A DNA stretch of 64,000 nucleotides from Bimastos eiseni (GCA_959347315.1 OY365809.1:5280147-5344146); one strand, 5' to 3'; shown: positions 46,181 through 59,129, numbered from the stretch's first letter. A program made the numbers and translations. The notes: a model not told the origin generated them from the letters alone.

Positions 46181-46385
46181 CATGATCATCATAGGCATCA
46201 TCATCATCCTTATCACCGTTATCATCACCATTGTCAACACAAGCTACATCATCATCGTCATCGTCATCGTCATCGTCATCCGTCATCCGTCATTTTCCGT
46301 CATCATCCGTCAGTATCCATCATCGTCGTCGTCGTCGTCGTCGTCGTCATCATCATCGTCATCATCATCATCATCGTTTCTCCTG
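46180..46385. repeat. (CAT/CGT)n trinucleotide repeat
   Basis: ATC and GTC triplets, with a CCGTCATCCGTCA block in the middle. Confidence 0.92.
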
Positions 46386-46507
46386 TAACAATCTTTCTCA
46401 CTCCTGTCTCTGTGTTCTCTTCTCAGCCGATTTCATTATAATTTTCAGTTGATGATGTTTCAATTCTCCCTAGGAACAATCTGCCAGCCTTCTATCGTAT
46501 CCTCAAG

Positions 46508-46600
46508 TCTATTTTGTTTGGCTGCAGTCTGGCTGAGAACGCCTCTGCGTAGGTTTCTTGAAAAGGCGCTATATAAATTCCAAAATGAATGATTAAATGA
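46508..46600 (+). mobile_element. LINE/SINE 3' tail (GGCGCTATATAAAT type), plus strand
   Basis: GAACGCCTCTGCGTAGGTTT followed by CTTGAAAAGGCGCTATATAA and a tail with GAAT-like words. It parallels the 3' end of the LINE at 54785 (GGGAGCGCCTCTGAATAGG) and the fragment at 850-935. Confidence 0.7.
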
Positions 46601-46914
46601 ATTGCCTTCCATTCCATTTCCCCATCCAATTAACCTGCCCGTTGATCGTTCTGGTCACAAGCTCATCTTCTCTTATCCAGAAAGACGCTATAGATATATA
46701 TATATACATAGATATATATACATGTATATATGTTCATATTACGTTACACCAGTGTCTTCAGTTTTAATCAGTATCATCTGACTTCTGTACATCTTCCTCT
46801 TTCAACCTCATCGTCATTTCGGATTTGAAATTTTGCATTCGTGTGAGGAATATGAGGAGATGATTGTAAATGGAGAGGATTAAATTTAGCATTCGTGTGA
46901 GGAATATGAGAAGA

Positions 46915-47200
46915 TTTTACCTGATTTCGGATTTGTTTGACCTGATTTCGGATTTGTTTGACCTGATTTCGGATTTGTTCGACCTGATTTCGGATTTGTT
47001 TGACCTGATTTCGGATTTGTTTGACCTGATTTCGGATTTGTTCGACCTGATTTCGGATTTGTTTGACCTGATTTCGGATTTGTTTGACCTGATTTCGGAT
47101 TTGTTTGACCTGATTTCGGATTTGTTTGACCTGATTTCGGATTTGTTTGACCTGATTTCGGATTTGTTTGACCTGGTTTCGGATTTGTTACTTGACCTAA
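46915..47200. repeat. 21-bp minisatellite, about 14 copies
   Basis: The unit is GACCTGATTTCGGATTTGTT plus T, with a TTC/TTT variant. It encodes ISDLFDL in one frame. I see no gene context. Confidence 0.95.
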
Positions 47201-47879
47201 TTTCGGAGTTATTTCTGTGCGATTGATGCCCTGTGCGCTATTAAGTTTATTGAGTCATAGTCATAGACAGGGTCATCATCATCTTCATTATCGCTATCGA
47301 CGACAACTGAAAGCAAAATCAGGTCAACAACAGCGGCAGCATTGTTGTTGTCCCCTTTATCATCATCACTCTCATCATTATTCATAAATCTTCGTTTGAC
47401 CATTCATCTTTGGCCATCGCTTCTCTTGACAATAATTCTCTTCCTTCTCTTGTTTGTCCTCCCACTTCAACCCCTTCCTTCTACTTCCCTCCCTATCCAG
47501 ATCATCTCTTAAGCATCATATCTTTCTCACCAGCATCACACCCTCCGGTTATTTCTTCCGTCCTTCTCCCTCTGCCCTTTCCAGTCTGGTTGCTCATCCC
47601 CAGGAAATCCATTTATGCAACTGTTGGGGGCATACGTGACTATAACGCTGCCTTCGCTGAGCACCTTCAAGCGCCCGTCAAAGTCAACGCAGCATTGCAT
47701 TTATGACAGACACATCAATCGCAGCAACGCAGGTCCCTGCCTCAGCCTCCCGTTGTCTTTTTCTATTATCATCGTCTTCTTTGTCCCCTCCTCACCTTTG
47801 TATTTTTTACTCTTCTTATCTTATTTTCTATTCCTTCTTCGCTGTCGCCTTCTTCATCTCCTCATTCTTCATCTGCCTC

Positions 47880-49015
47880 ATTCTTCTTCATCACCTCATT
47901 TTCTTCATCTCCTCACTTTTCTTCATATCCTCATTCTTCTTCATCTCCTCAGTCTTCTTCATCTCCTCACTTTTCTTCATATCCTCATTCTTCTTCATCT
48001 CCTCATTCTTCTTCATCTCCTCATTCTTCTTCATCTCCTCATTCTTCTTCATCTCCTCATTCTTCTTCATCTCCTCAGTCTTCTTCATCACCTCACTTTT
48101 CTTCATATCCTCTTTCTTCTTCATCTCCTCATTCTTCTTCATCTCCTCAGTCTTCTTCATCTCCTCATTCTTCTTCATCTCCTCAGTCTTCTTCATCTCC
48201 TCACTTTTCTTCATCTCCTCATTCTTCTTCATCTCCTCATTCTTCTTCATCTCCTCATTCTTCTTCATCTCCTCAGTCTTCTTCATCTCCTCATTCTTCT
48301 TCATCTCCTCATTCTTCTTCATCTCCTCATTCTTCTTCATCTCCTCATTCTTCTTCATCTCCTCATTCTTCTTCATCTCCTCAGTCTTCTTCATCTCCTC
48401 ACTTTTCTTCATATCCTCATTCTTCTTCATCTCCTCATTCTTCTTCATCTCCTCAGTCTTCTTCATCTCCTCAGTCTTCTTCATCTCCTCAGTCTTCTTC
48501 ATCTCCTCACTTTTCTTCATATCCTCATTCTTCTTCATCTCCTCATTCTTCTTCATCTCCTCATTCTTCTTCATCTCCTCAGTCTTCTTCATCTCCTCAC
48601 TTTTCTTCATATCCTCATTCTTCTTCATCTCCTCATTCTTCTTCATCTCCTCATTCTTCTTCATCTCCTCATTCTTCTTCATCTCCTCAGTCTTCTTCAT
48701 CTCCTCAGTCTTCTTCATCTCCTCACTTTTCTTCATATCCTCATTCTTCTTCATCTCCTCATTCTTCTTCATCTCCTCAGTCTTCTTCATCTCCTCAGTC
48801 TTCTTCATCTCCTCACTTTTCTTCATCTCCTCATTCTTCTTCATCTCCTCATTCTTCTTCATCTCCTCATTCTTCTTCATCTCCTCATTCTTCTTCATCT
48901 CCTCATTCTTCTTCATCTCCTCAGTCTTCTTCATCTCCTCACTTTTCTTCATATCCTCATTCTTCTTCATCTCCTCATTCTTCTTCATCTCCTCATTCTT
49001 CTTCATCTCCTCCTT
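47880..49015. repeat. 18-bp minisatellite with ordered variants, about 63 copies
   Basis: The unit is TCTTCATCTCCTCATTCT, with variants ending CAGTCT or CACTTT and an ATATCC substitution. On the minus strand each unit reads MKKNEE, MKKTEE, MKKSEE or MKKNED. The variants follow a recurrent order (NED, SEE, TEE, then a variable number of NEE), so blocks of several units have been amplified together. Frames of 377, 565 and 582 codons cross it, but I see no splice or coding context and treat it as satellite-like DNA. Confidence 0.93.
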
Positions 49016-49134
49016 TTTTATCACCTTCTTTCAAAACCTACCCCGCTACGTTCTTATATGCCCTATCCGTTCTTTATTTCTTCTTCTTTTTTTCTGCTCC
49101 TTGTTCTTCATCTTTCTTTCCATCTTTATCTTTA

Positions 49135-49200
49135 TTTTTCTTCTTCTTCTTCTTCTTCTTCTTCATTCTCCTTCTCCTCCTCCTCCTCCCCCTCCTCCCA
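49135..49200. repeat. (TTC)n/(TCC)n tract
   Basis: Pyrimidine triplets following the 18-bp array. Confidence 0.9.
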
Positions 49201-49209
49201 CATGTCGTT

Positions 49210-49960
49210 TCCCTTCTACTTCTCTGATGATGAAAACGATGATGGTGGTGGTGGTGTCGATGGCCAAGACGAGCAATCAATCGATGCAGAGGGAGCCTCG
49301 CAGTCACGTGCCACCAGCATCTGCCGATGGCGATCTATATCCTTCAGCTCAGCAATCTCATGATTTCACTCCTCAATGCATTCTCCACTGCGTCACATGA
49401 AACATTGGCACCAGAACCGATCTACGTCAACGACGCTCAGAAGTAACTCTACGATCATGATTTACATTCATCTCTCCTTATAAATTCCTCACAGCCATAC
49501 TCATTTCATCCTCTCCATTTACAATCATCTCCTCATATTCCTCACAGCCATACTCATTTCATCCTCTCCACTTACAATCATCTCCTCATATTCATCACAC
49601 GAATGCTAAATTTCATCCTCTCAATTTACAATCCTCTCTTCTTTTACGTGCGAGGAATATGAAATAAGGCATCTTCAACGGATGGTGCTGTAAACAAGCC
49701 AAACCCATAACCACGCAGGCAGTGTCCGAAATTAAGCCTCTAAAAGCGGATAACTCCCCCCCCCCGTAGAGTCTCGACTCAAGTCGAGTATAGGAAAAGA
49801 CATCAGCAACTGCAACGACCGACCTAGAACAACAAAAACGACGAATATTTTACATGATATCCGTGATCACGTGGTCTGTGCGGAATCAATGGTGTCGTTG
49901 AAAATCTCTCAAAGAGAAAAAACTCAACTCAACATTCCTCTCGTCTCGATCTATATACGA
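49210..49960. other. intervening sequence
   Basis: It contains two near-identical blocks in direct repeat (CATACTCATTTCATCCTCTC at 49497-49516 and 49550-49569) and a related third block. No gene was seen. Confidence 0.55.
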
Positions 49961-50094
49961 TTATATATATATACATATATATTATATATGATCTATATAT
50001 GATTTGCAGGAATTTCCTATCTTAGAATACACGTTATATATGAATCTGTATATGTATACAATGATTTCATGTACATATTGCCTCACGCATATAA

Positions 50095-50430
50095 GTATAT
50101 TTAATATATATATCTATGTATATATATGTATATATATACATATATATATGTATATATATATACATATATATATGTATATATGTATATACATATATATACA
50201 TGGATGTATGATATAATATATAATATGCGATATATTGAGATACGAAGGCGTGATAGCCTAAATGTATATATATTCATATATACATATTAATATACATATG
50301 AATATGGATGCATATGTATGCATTTTAGCATATGTATATAGGCTTAATATTGTATATGTACATACATACATGTATGTATGTATGTGTATATATACATACA
50401 TGTATGTATGTATGTATATATACCTAGTCC
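50095..50430. repeat. (TA)n and (TATG)n rich region
   Basis: TATATG/TACATA words throughout. Open frames of Tyr-Ile repeats are artefacts. Confidence 0.85.
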
Positions 50431-50689
50431 TTGCAGGGTATTCTTTGTCTGTCGTGCGTTGCTAGGATCTCGAGAGCGCCAGAATCAAGGATGTGCGCTG
50501 AGTTCAAAGGTCAACAACTGATGATACTCGACGATGAATTCAACGTCAGCGCCACAGAAAACACATTCATTACGACGCAGAGATGTCCTAGTAATTACGA
50601 TTTCATATTCAACAGCAATGGCAGCAGCAAAAGTACCAGTTGCGCCAGTAGGGTATATATAGCAGCAGCAACGGTGGAGGGACATGTAG

Positions 50690-50985
50690 CAGTAGTGGAA
50701 GTAGTGAAAGTAGTGGATGTAGTGGAAGTAGTGGATGTAGTGGAAGTAGTGGATGTAGTGGAAGTAGTAACAGTAGTAGCAGTAGTGGAAGTAGTGGATG
50801 TAGTGGATGTAGTGGAAGTAGTAGCAGTAGTGGAAATAGTGACAGCAGTGGAAGCAGTGGAAGTAGTGGAAGCAGTGGATGTAGTGGATGTAGTGGATGT
50901 AGTGGAAGTAGTAACAGTAGTGGAAATAGTGGATGTAGTGGAGGTAGTGGAAGTAGTGGAAGTTGTTGTAGTATTAGCAGCAGCA
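50690..50985. repeat. GTAGTGGAA/GTAGTGGAT minisatellite
   Basis: 3-bp-phased words GTAGTGGAA, GTAGTGGAT and GTAGCA in irregular succession, giving Val-rich frames on the plus strand and Leu-rich frames on the minus strand. Confidence 0.9.
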
Positions 50986-51479
50986 GTAGTAATGTAAGTT
51001 TTTTATTGTCTCCAAATAACAAACACAAGTACAAAATGTTGACACTTAGCTGGGAGTCAATAGAGACTAACAGGAACCCTTCAAGGAAAAAAAATCCTGT
51101 AATCAGGGTCACCCTTACAATAGATTGATAGTTCCAACCGGTTAGGTATAAAAATACATTAGCATTTAGTACGAAACTTGACTAGTTAGCTATTATATAC
51201 AATCTTGATGAAAACGATACACACGCAAAAACGAGACAATTTATTGATCTAAAAAATAACTTCGCAATTTTATTTTAAATAAATTAAGATTATTTAGAAT
51301 GGCAGCACGCTTACCTCCTATCTCTCACACCGAACCCTATTCTCTTAAGCATGATATATTTAAAAAAATCATCAGGTAAATTCACTTCAGTTGGGTATGT
51401 ACATGTACAAATTTAAATATAATCTATTACCACCAATATATGATAACCATTTAGCACTACAGCTGATACTCACACATAT

Positions 51480-51900
51480 TCAACAAGACAAGTAGATTAT
51501 TACCGATCAGTATTTGCTAGGACAAGTACAAGATCTTTTGCGCTGAGGTCGAGGGGTTCACTGACATGGAAAGGGATTCCAGTGAGGATCAGTCATTTAA
51601 GAGCCCTTTCATTCATATCTGATGTGAACGCGCTGTTAAATTAAGTCATTGTAAAGGTTGCATGTATAACCAGCCGTTGTCCATCGTTAATTAGAGTGTT
51701 AGTTAGGATGTTAGTTATAAACTGTTACTCCTGCATAGTCTATGAACACTGTTGCCACTAATCGGAATTATTAAAAGGGTGGCTCAGCCCCACTTAGTGG
51801 GCTTTGCGACTCTTCTGGACTCCCTATTTGGTATATGGGCTTATTATCATGTTATGACGCGAACGTGATACTTTTGCACAATGATGGGCGTAAATAAAAT
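51480..51900 (+). mobile_element. LINE 3' fragment (polyprotein C-terminus and 3' UTR)
   Basis: One plus-strand stretch reads FARTSTRSFALRSRGSLTWK, then GIPVRISHLRALSFISDVNA, then LLN and stop. This matches the end of LINE polyproteins (TR...F...GP..WN.IP..I..L.SL..F). The following 250 bases, ending in AATAAAATTATTTTGATTTT, look like a LINE 3' UTR. This is a different subfamily from the copy at 52340. Confidence 0.65.
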
Positions 51901-51939
51901 TATTTTGATTTTGTTTGATTTGAACGGAAGCAGAGTAGG

Positions 51940-52085
51940 TAGCAGCAGAAACATCAGAAAGTGACAGAAACATTATTAGCCGCTGCTATTGACATGGCTG
52001 CAAAATCAGTGGCAGCAGCGACAATGGTCGCAGCAGAACAATCAGCGATGGCAGCAAAAATGGCAGCAGCAGCAGCAGTCGTCAA
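51940..52085. repeat. (GCA)-rich stretch
   Basis: GCAGCAG and GCAGCGAC words give Ala-rich frames on both strands. I find no support for a gene. Confidence 0.6.
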
Positions 52086-52339
52086 TAGTTGGAGATCCCG
52101 ATCGAAGAAAGATCGATGCAAAGTAGGCCATGTGTGCGTTAATTTGTATGACAACCGTTGGGAAAGGACTCGGCGTTCGCACGTGTAGCCATTGTAGCGT
52201 GATAGCAAATATGGCCCAGAAGCCATTCAAGTACATGCAGAACGGATTTATGCAGAACTACGAAGGCTTTAACCATTTAAGTCCCATTTCTTCGAACTTC
52301 ACGTCCTTTGTATACAGTAATCGGGAAGGGCCAACTCCC

Positions 52340-54830
52340 AAGATTAGTGTTTGCACTCATAAAGACAACTGTTATTCTATGTATTATGAAGGTGATTTCA
52401 ATCTTCACTTGGAAGATGCAACTCTACCTCATTCAACCCGATTTCTGGATCTTCTAACGCAATTCGGCCTTCATCAACATGTCTCTGGATCTACACATCT
52501 ACACGGCGGCACTCTCGATCTCGTAATCACTACTGAAGATGTTACGTTGCAAGATTTTAAAATCTTTCCGCTGACCCTCACTGATCATTCTCCCATTGAG
52601 TTCTCTATCTCCTCTCTTCATCAGCAGCCCATCCATGCTCTCAGATATCTGCGTGGATGGAAATCTCTTGATCGCGGTGCCTTCAGTGATGCCCTACGTA
52701 AGTCGCCTCTCGATGCCAAATCAACGTCAGAACTCTACGAACTCTACTCGTCTACAATCAACAGTCTTCTGGACACGATGCTTCCGCTTCGTGGACTGAA
52801 GACTCGCATTCGACCGCTTGCCGTCTGGTTCGACCGGGATTGACATCAAATGCATCGACGAACCCGCTGCCTTGAACGACGATTTCGTCGCTCTAGGGAT
52901 CCAGCCGATCACCTCGTCTGGATCAACCAACTGCGCTTCCTTCACCGTCTCTATTGTCAGAAAGAGGCAGCGTATTGGGAGGATTTGGTTAAGCGGAACT
53001 TAAAGAACCCTTAACGCCTCTGGTCCACCATCTCCGGATTATTGGGACGACCATCCTCTTCATCCGTGAATCCTTCCTTCTCAGCGAACGACTTTCTACA
53101 GATGCTCACAACTAAACTGGATGCTCTACGAAATTCCTCGGCTGGCTCACCACCTTTTTCATTTACTTCTACCGAATCGGTCTTCAAGGACTTCCAACCT
53201 ATCATTGAATCAGAACTACGTCATGTCATTACTAGTTCTAATCTAAAATCATGTGAACTTGACCCCTCCCTCCGTTGGTTATTGTAGATGAACTAGATGA
53301 CACTGTCCCCTTCCTGCTGTACCTGTTTAATAGGTCTCTCTCTGAAGGTATCCTTCCAACATCCCAGAAGCGGGCTATTGTCTTTCCCACTCTTAAGAAG
53401 CCAAACCTGGATCTTAGCTTGTGCCAAAACTATCGACCTATCGCAAATCTTTCTTTTCTCTCAAAGACTTTAGAGGTACTTGTTTCTCTACAGCTCCTTC
53501 CTTATCTTGAGCAATCTGGTCTTCTACCTCCCAGACAATCAGGTTTTAGAGCCAACCACTCAACTGAAACTGCTCTTCTTGCTCTTCTCTCTGACATCTA
53601 TTCTGCAATGGATAAGTCCCATGTCACTCTCTTGGCACTTTTTGATGCATCTTCAGCATTCGATATGGTAGACCATGATATACTTCTGCATCGCCTTGAA
53701 ACATCCTTGGGTCTTAGTGGTCTCCCTCTTCTTTGGTTTTGCTCTTATCTTATTGATCGTACCAAAATGATCATCCTAGGTGACTCCCGCAGTTCTTGGG
53801 TACCTGTTCAATTTTGCGTACCTCAAGGATCCGTACTGGGTCCACTTCTATATATCAGTTTATTTTACAGCTGATATTCCTCGCCTTTTTGAAAAGCACT
53901 CGACGTCAGGTCACCCTTACGCTGATGATGTTCAGGCCTTCGTGCATGGCTCCACTTCCAACCAACTTGCTCTTTGCCAATCTATTGAATCACTCTCTGC
54001 TGATCTCAACTGTTGGATGTCCTCAAACCGTCTCTCACTCAATTCTTCCAAGACTCAATTGATCTGGTTGGACACCCACCAGCAGTTGCTTAAACTTGAT
54101 TACGCTTTACTTGCCAAGCGGTTCCCTCAGTTTAGTTTCTCTACAAATGTCCGCAATCTGGGCGTCACTCTGGACAGTACTCTATCCTTCTCTGCACATG
54201 TCTCTAATCTCTATCGGTCCAGCTTCTATCATTTGCGGCGACTACGCGCCATCCGACGATCTATGTCTTCGACCATTTTTTCGTCCATGGTTCATGCCGT
54301 CATCTGTTCCCGCATTGACTACTGTAACTCATTACACATCGGCCTACCAAAACTCCGCCTCACTCCGCTCCAGTCTGTACTCAATGCAGCTGCTCGTTTG
54401 ATCGCCCGTCTTCCACGTTTCTCGCATATTTCTACTTTCATGACTCAACATCTTCATTGGCTTCCCTTGACTGATAGGATTAATTTCAAAGTTCTCTTTC
54501 TTACATTCAAAGCGTTGTTGGGTCAAGCTCCACTCTATCTATGTGAACTTATCAGGAAACCTATCTCAGCTACCACCGGACGTCCTTTCCGTTCCTTAGA
54601 CCGTCACGGTCTTCTAATACCGCAGTCTAGAACTGCCACAGCTCAACATCGTGTCTGTGCCTCTGTTGGCCCCTTGCTATGGAACATTCTTCCTGCTGTG
54701 ACTCGTGCTGCAATCTTATCTAGTAGCACAACTGTTTCTGCTCGTTCTCTTAAGACTTTTCTTTTCTCTAGGGTTTTCTCGCACTGGGAGCGCCTCTGAA
54801 TAGGTTGTACTGTATATATATATATATACA
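52340..54830 (+). mobile_element. CR1/L2-like LINE, 5'-truncated, endonuclease remnant plus near-complete reverse transcriptase
   Basis: Endonuclease part: EGDFNLHLEDA (about 52390), GTLDLVITTEDVT and LTDHSPIEFS. A stop follows at 52841. Reverse transcriptase part in two later frames: NYRPIANLSFLSKTLEVL, QSGFRANHSTETALL, LALFDASSAFDMVDHDIL, VPQGSVLGPLL, YADDVQAF (catalytic YADD at about 53930). The C-terminal domain has SRIDYCNSLHIGLPKLRL and LHWLPLTDRINFKV, and ends FSHWERL and TGA at 54799. Frame breaks at about 52843-53275 and 53850-53880 make it non-functional. The 3' end GGGAGCGCCTCTGAATAGG, then (TA)n and (GAATA)n, matches the tail family found elsewhere. Confidence 0.88.
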
Positions 54831-55129
54831 TGTAAATTCATAAGTTTTTATATTAATCTTTATAAATCCGTAAATAGAATAGAATAGAATATTGTTTAAC
54901 TCTGAGTAGGCCCACCCACACTGATTATTTCTATTCTGAAGCATGATAGAAGTAATCGTAATCGTTTCCCAATTGTATCGTACTCCTATTGTGAATGTGA
55001 ACTTTGAGAATTCTCGATAGCACCCACAAAAGCGAAGTCAAGGGAGCCAGCTTATTCACAAGCGCTTAACCAAGATAAAAATCGATAGGCAGATGTCTAA
55101 ATCCAGTGAGCCTGACAGACAGACAATCA

Positions 55130-55740
55130 GATGGCTGAGGTGGATGGTGCTTAGAGTTCCAACAGCCAAGGAGGAAAAGGATGTGGAGGATTCAGATTAG
55201 GATTGGTGAAAAGCAGTGATTTCAGCTTTGAGTGAGTGAAAGACCTGTGGGAAGAGAGCAAGAGGTGAGGCTTTGATGAGTTTGTAGGATGGATCAAATA
55301 GTTTGTCTTAAAACTGGAGGGAATTTATTCAAAAGAGATGAGTTAGCAATCCATGGCCGTGTATCAATTTGAAAAATTTGGTGAAGAGGTGACGGAAGGG
55401 CGGAACAGTATTAGGGTGGAAGTGAAACTGGTTACACGAAGTAGTCGGACCTTGAACAACTTATGAAGGTAGAAGGCCTGGAAGGATTTAAATGTGTTTC
55501 AGGTGAGTGACATTACTTTACATTCTCTTCGTTCATGTATTATGAGCCAGTGGAGTGATTTGAGGACAGGAGTGTTTGGAGTGTTGTGTTTGGAGGTTTT
55601 GAGTACAGAACACGTGTGAGAGCATACTGAATGGTTTGGAGGCGATTTATCTATGTTGAGGAAAAAGAATTGCAGTGGTCCAATGTAGGAACCATAGAGC
55701 ATAATTAATTCTCTAGCGCAGTAGGCTACTACTAATAACG
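55130..55740 (-). mobile_element. decayed LINE 3' fragment
   Basis: On the minus strand: TPVLKSLHWLIIHERRECKV then MSLT, the common LINE segment (LKSLHWLPV..R..YK...LT). The remainder is broken. It belongs to the same broad group as the element at 57480-58545. Confidence 0.6.
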
Positions 55741-55744
55741 GCCC

Positions 55745-56350
55745 ACGGAGAGCGCATCTGATAAGTTTATTAAATTTCGTTCTGAAATTAATTTCACTTC
55801 TTGTTCTTCTTCGCTTCGGGAGGTCTCCATTTCTCTTCTTATTCTATTCTAGTTCTTAAAATAATTTTTATTCTACTGCATAACTGCATAGATGTAGCTA
55901 CTGTATAGATGCAGTTGCGAAATCGAGTTTATGGCGAATTGTAAAAATGTCCCGGATACGCACACATGAAGCAAGAGATCGTGGAAGCTAAGGTTTTGGT
56001 CAATAATTACACCCAAGATGCAAGCAGGATATACCGTCTCAATGCGTAGCAATGGGCGTGAATATACTATACATGTAGGCCCCTACACATGATATTTTAC
56101 ACAGATACATTGTGTGTTAGTGCATATGGCAGCTCTTATGTGAAGATATTAGCCGTGAACACTTCCTATGCATACATAATATGTTATATACCCATAGATC
56201 TAACAGTATATATAATTACTTATATTATAATTTTTATACGAGTTTATACGTCCATGACATTAATACTGGACAGTTGACGGCTCGAAGTAATTTGCAGAGT
56301 TTATGATGGTGTGTCAAGATATGAATCAGTCTATAGGGCTCAATATCTCG
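55745..56350. other. AT-rich sequence, nothing recognised
   Basis: No gene or clear repeat, apart from LINE-like wording (TTTGGTCAATAATTACACCC) near 55995 that may belong to a decayed copy. Confidence 0.45.
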
Positions 56351-56354
56351 AATA

Positions 56355-56712
56355 ATACATAGAATGACGTAATATACATATTATGACGTAATGTACATAG
56401 AATGACGTAATATACATAGAATGACGTAATATACATAGAATGACGTAATATACATAGAATGACGTAATAAACATAGAATGACGTAATATACATAGAATGA
56501 CGTAATATATATATATAATGACGTAATATACATAGAATGACGTAATATATATATATATATAATGACGTAATATACATAGAATGACGTAATAGACATAGAA
56601 TGACGTAATATACATAGAATGACGTAATATATATATATAATGACGTAATATACATAGAATGACGTAATATATATATATATATATATATAGAATGACATAA
56701 TATACATAGAAT
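56355..56712. repeat. 19-bp minisatellite carrying TGACGTAA in each unit
   Basis: The unit is ATAGAATGACGTAATATAC. I count 16 exact TGACGTAA words and one TGACATAA, spaced mostly 19 bases apart. Some units are separated by expanded (TA)n. Open minus-strand frames (YYVILCILRH) are artefacts. Confidence 0.95.
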
Positions 56713-56714
56713 GT

Positions 56715-57475
56715 CTGTTGATGAAGACCTGGAAAGATCTTTTAAGGGACTAACGACCGAAAGTAGCAGAGTGCCACAGGGCACAAAATGCAGATAATTT
56801 ATCCAGGTAAGAGGACCTGCTGCAGCGACAGCCGACTCAGACGCCGTGGAAGAGTGCGATGCAGATAACATTGACGAGACTCACATATATATATATATTA
56901 TATATGTATATATGTATATAGGCAGAAATTTATTGGTTCTATCGATTCTGCCTACCCTCCTTCGACAAGACGTTGAGTAATCTGGGTACTCGACTGAGCT
57001 CAGCGATGACATAATAAAAGCCTGCAATACCTCCGGGGCAATAAGTCCTTCGGGAACAGACGACAGATTTGCTAGAACCGAGTGTAAGCCTCGAATCCTA
57101 AATTCATTGATGTCGTCCTTCGTATGCAAGAAAATTAGGAGGATTTAGTACTGTTTGCACATACAGATTCATACAGATTCTCTGATGTCATTGTCAACCT
57201 GAAACTCCTTAATCGATCATTTACATAGCGCTATGGAGCCCATGTAAAATGTAAGTATAAATCTTTGGAAATATCTCAGCATTCACAAAACCCCGTCAGG
57301 AAGAAAAGTTTATTCGCCGGCATCACATGAAATCAAACCGAGTCGACAATAAGTAAGCTACCCTGTATACTTCTTCGTGTGTCAAGTCAAAATCCAGAGA
57401 GATGAAGCCGTGGGGCAGCATGGTGCTACGGTGGTAGTTGGTGATGATGATGGTGGTCTTGTGACGGCGCATTAA
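56715..57475. other. unannotated sequence with a retroposon-tail motif
   Basis: A TTTACATAGCGCTATGG motif at about 57220 resembles the LINE/SINE tail. No gene was seen. Confidence 0.45.
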
Positions 57476-57479
57476 TAGA

Positions 57480-58545
57480 ATCAGGATAGGCTAGCTTGCA
57501 AGTAGAAAGAAGAAAACAGACGAGAGTGAGAGAAGTTAACCAAAGATAGGAGGATGAGCCAATTGGCGGAGATCTTTTGGAAGTTCCTTTTGGAAGAGCT
57601 GTTGCAGCATCGACTTACGAACGGTTGCAGAATTTCAGAGAGACTGTAGGCCGAGATAGAGAAACGATAATGATGATTAACCAGTAGACTCGGGCGTTTG
57701 GATGGTGAACACCTGACGAATGTGAGTAGGTTGCAAGTTTGAAGGGCGTTATAGGTTTACGAGAGTCCATTTGTAACAGATGCTCTGAAGAACTTTCAAC
57801 CAACGAAATAATTTGAGAACAAGGGCTATGTGGTAATGCTTGGGAGTTTTTGTGACTGCTCGGGCAAAGCGTTCTGGTCTGTTTGTAGGCGTTTTACTTG
57901 AGAAGAACCCATGCTGTAAAAAGGGACTTACAGTATTCGAGTTTTGACAATTGAGGATTTGCGCACGCGATCTTGTATTGGGCAGTATACGAACTATTCC
58001 AGAAGGCGTGTGATAAGGATGGCATGGTCTATTGTACAAATCGACGACGGCAGACTAGTCTAAGAGGTGAAAGTAATAGACATCTTGTTGATGGCCTGTC
58101 GCAATTGCAAGTTTTTTGCATAGCGAGGCGAAGTTTGTTTCAGTAGAGGAGTGACGTTTGGTGTAGACGAATATTGACATGGGCTATATATAGTAGATAG
58201 CTTGAGGTGATGAGGCAGTCGAGACGAGAGGAAATAACCCATTCTAAAAGAGCTAGGTCAATATATATATATTATATATATATTGGACGGTAATTGGAGA
58301 TGAGTGTTCTGTCCAGGAATGGCCTTTTGAGAAATGGCTTAATGACTGAGTCCTCGAAAAGCGTAAAAAAGTGTCGTTCGATACAGACATGTTGATTATC
58401 TTGGTGACAGCGGGAAGAAGAAGGCTTGCAGTCTTTCAGTAAGAAGGTTGCGAGTATTAGTAGAAGGCCGCGTTGCTTGTTTCGAGAGGCTGGTAATGAT
58501 TTCTGCTTCGTTAACAAGCTTGCTTCGTTAACAAGCTCAACCATG
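57480..58545 (-). mobile_element. decayed LINE, reverse transcriptase and C-terminal region
   Basis: The minus strand begins with TLFEDSVIKPFLKRPFLDRT then LISNYRPI (about 58300-58380), the first reverse transcriptase motif. Broken text follows, then RAVTKTPKHYHIALVLKLFR and WLKVLQSICYKWTLVNL (about 57760-57850), the post-transcriptase LKxLHWL segment. The distance between motifs is shorter than in an intact LINE, so internal deletions are likely. The middle has no intact catalytic motif that I can see. Confidence 0.65.
58508..58541. repeat. 17-bp tandem duplication
   Basis: GCTTCGTTAACAAGCTT occurs twice in a row. Confidence 0.85.
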
Positions 58546-58679
58546 AAGGCCTACGGATGCAGCAGGTGGCAAGGTTGCATAATCGCGGTGGCCTCAGGAG
58601 AGGAAGCGTTGGTTGGCTTAGCTGTGGACTTTTGTAAGGGAGCCTGAAAGGAGAGATTTAACTTAGCCAATTCCAATCG

Positions 58680-59125
58680 GATTTAATTCATGTGCTGATC
58701 ATTTTGTGAGTACTGCGCATGCGTTTCAATTGCGTCATTCGCTGCAATAATATATTAGCACAAAATGTATCGCATTTGACGATATCGCCTCTTGTTAACG
58801 ATGAAACGACCGCGAATTTAAATATATTTTAAGTCACGGCACACGCAAACACCGATATCGTATATACGTTCTGCTATATATAAAGATGAGATGCAGATAA
58901 AAGAGGCATTTTCAGAAGATCAAGGAAGGAATGGAAACGAGGCAGCCTCTTTGTCGCTGGACTGCTGATAGTCCGCATTAGCATGACCTTTTTGCCCTTC
59001 GGGCTAGACCATCAACTAACCAGCGCTGGATTAACATCGTTAACCCTGTAGTCTTCATTTTAAAATTGGAAGTGAGCTAATAAGTCTGTTTCTTGTTTCG
59101 TGTGATCATGGGTTCCAAAGTTTTA
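58680..59125. other. intervening sequence, nothing recognised
   Basis: No gene or repeat identified. Confidence 0.45.
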
Positions 59126-59129
59126 CCAA

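Noticed and set aside
47615..49400. Frames of 582 and 565 codons on the plus strand
   Set aside because: They are two readings of the 18-bp array with hydrophobic repeats; no unique domain on either side.
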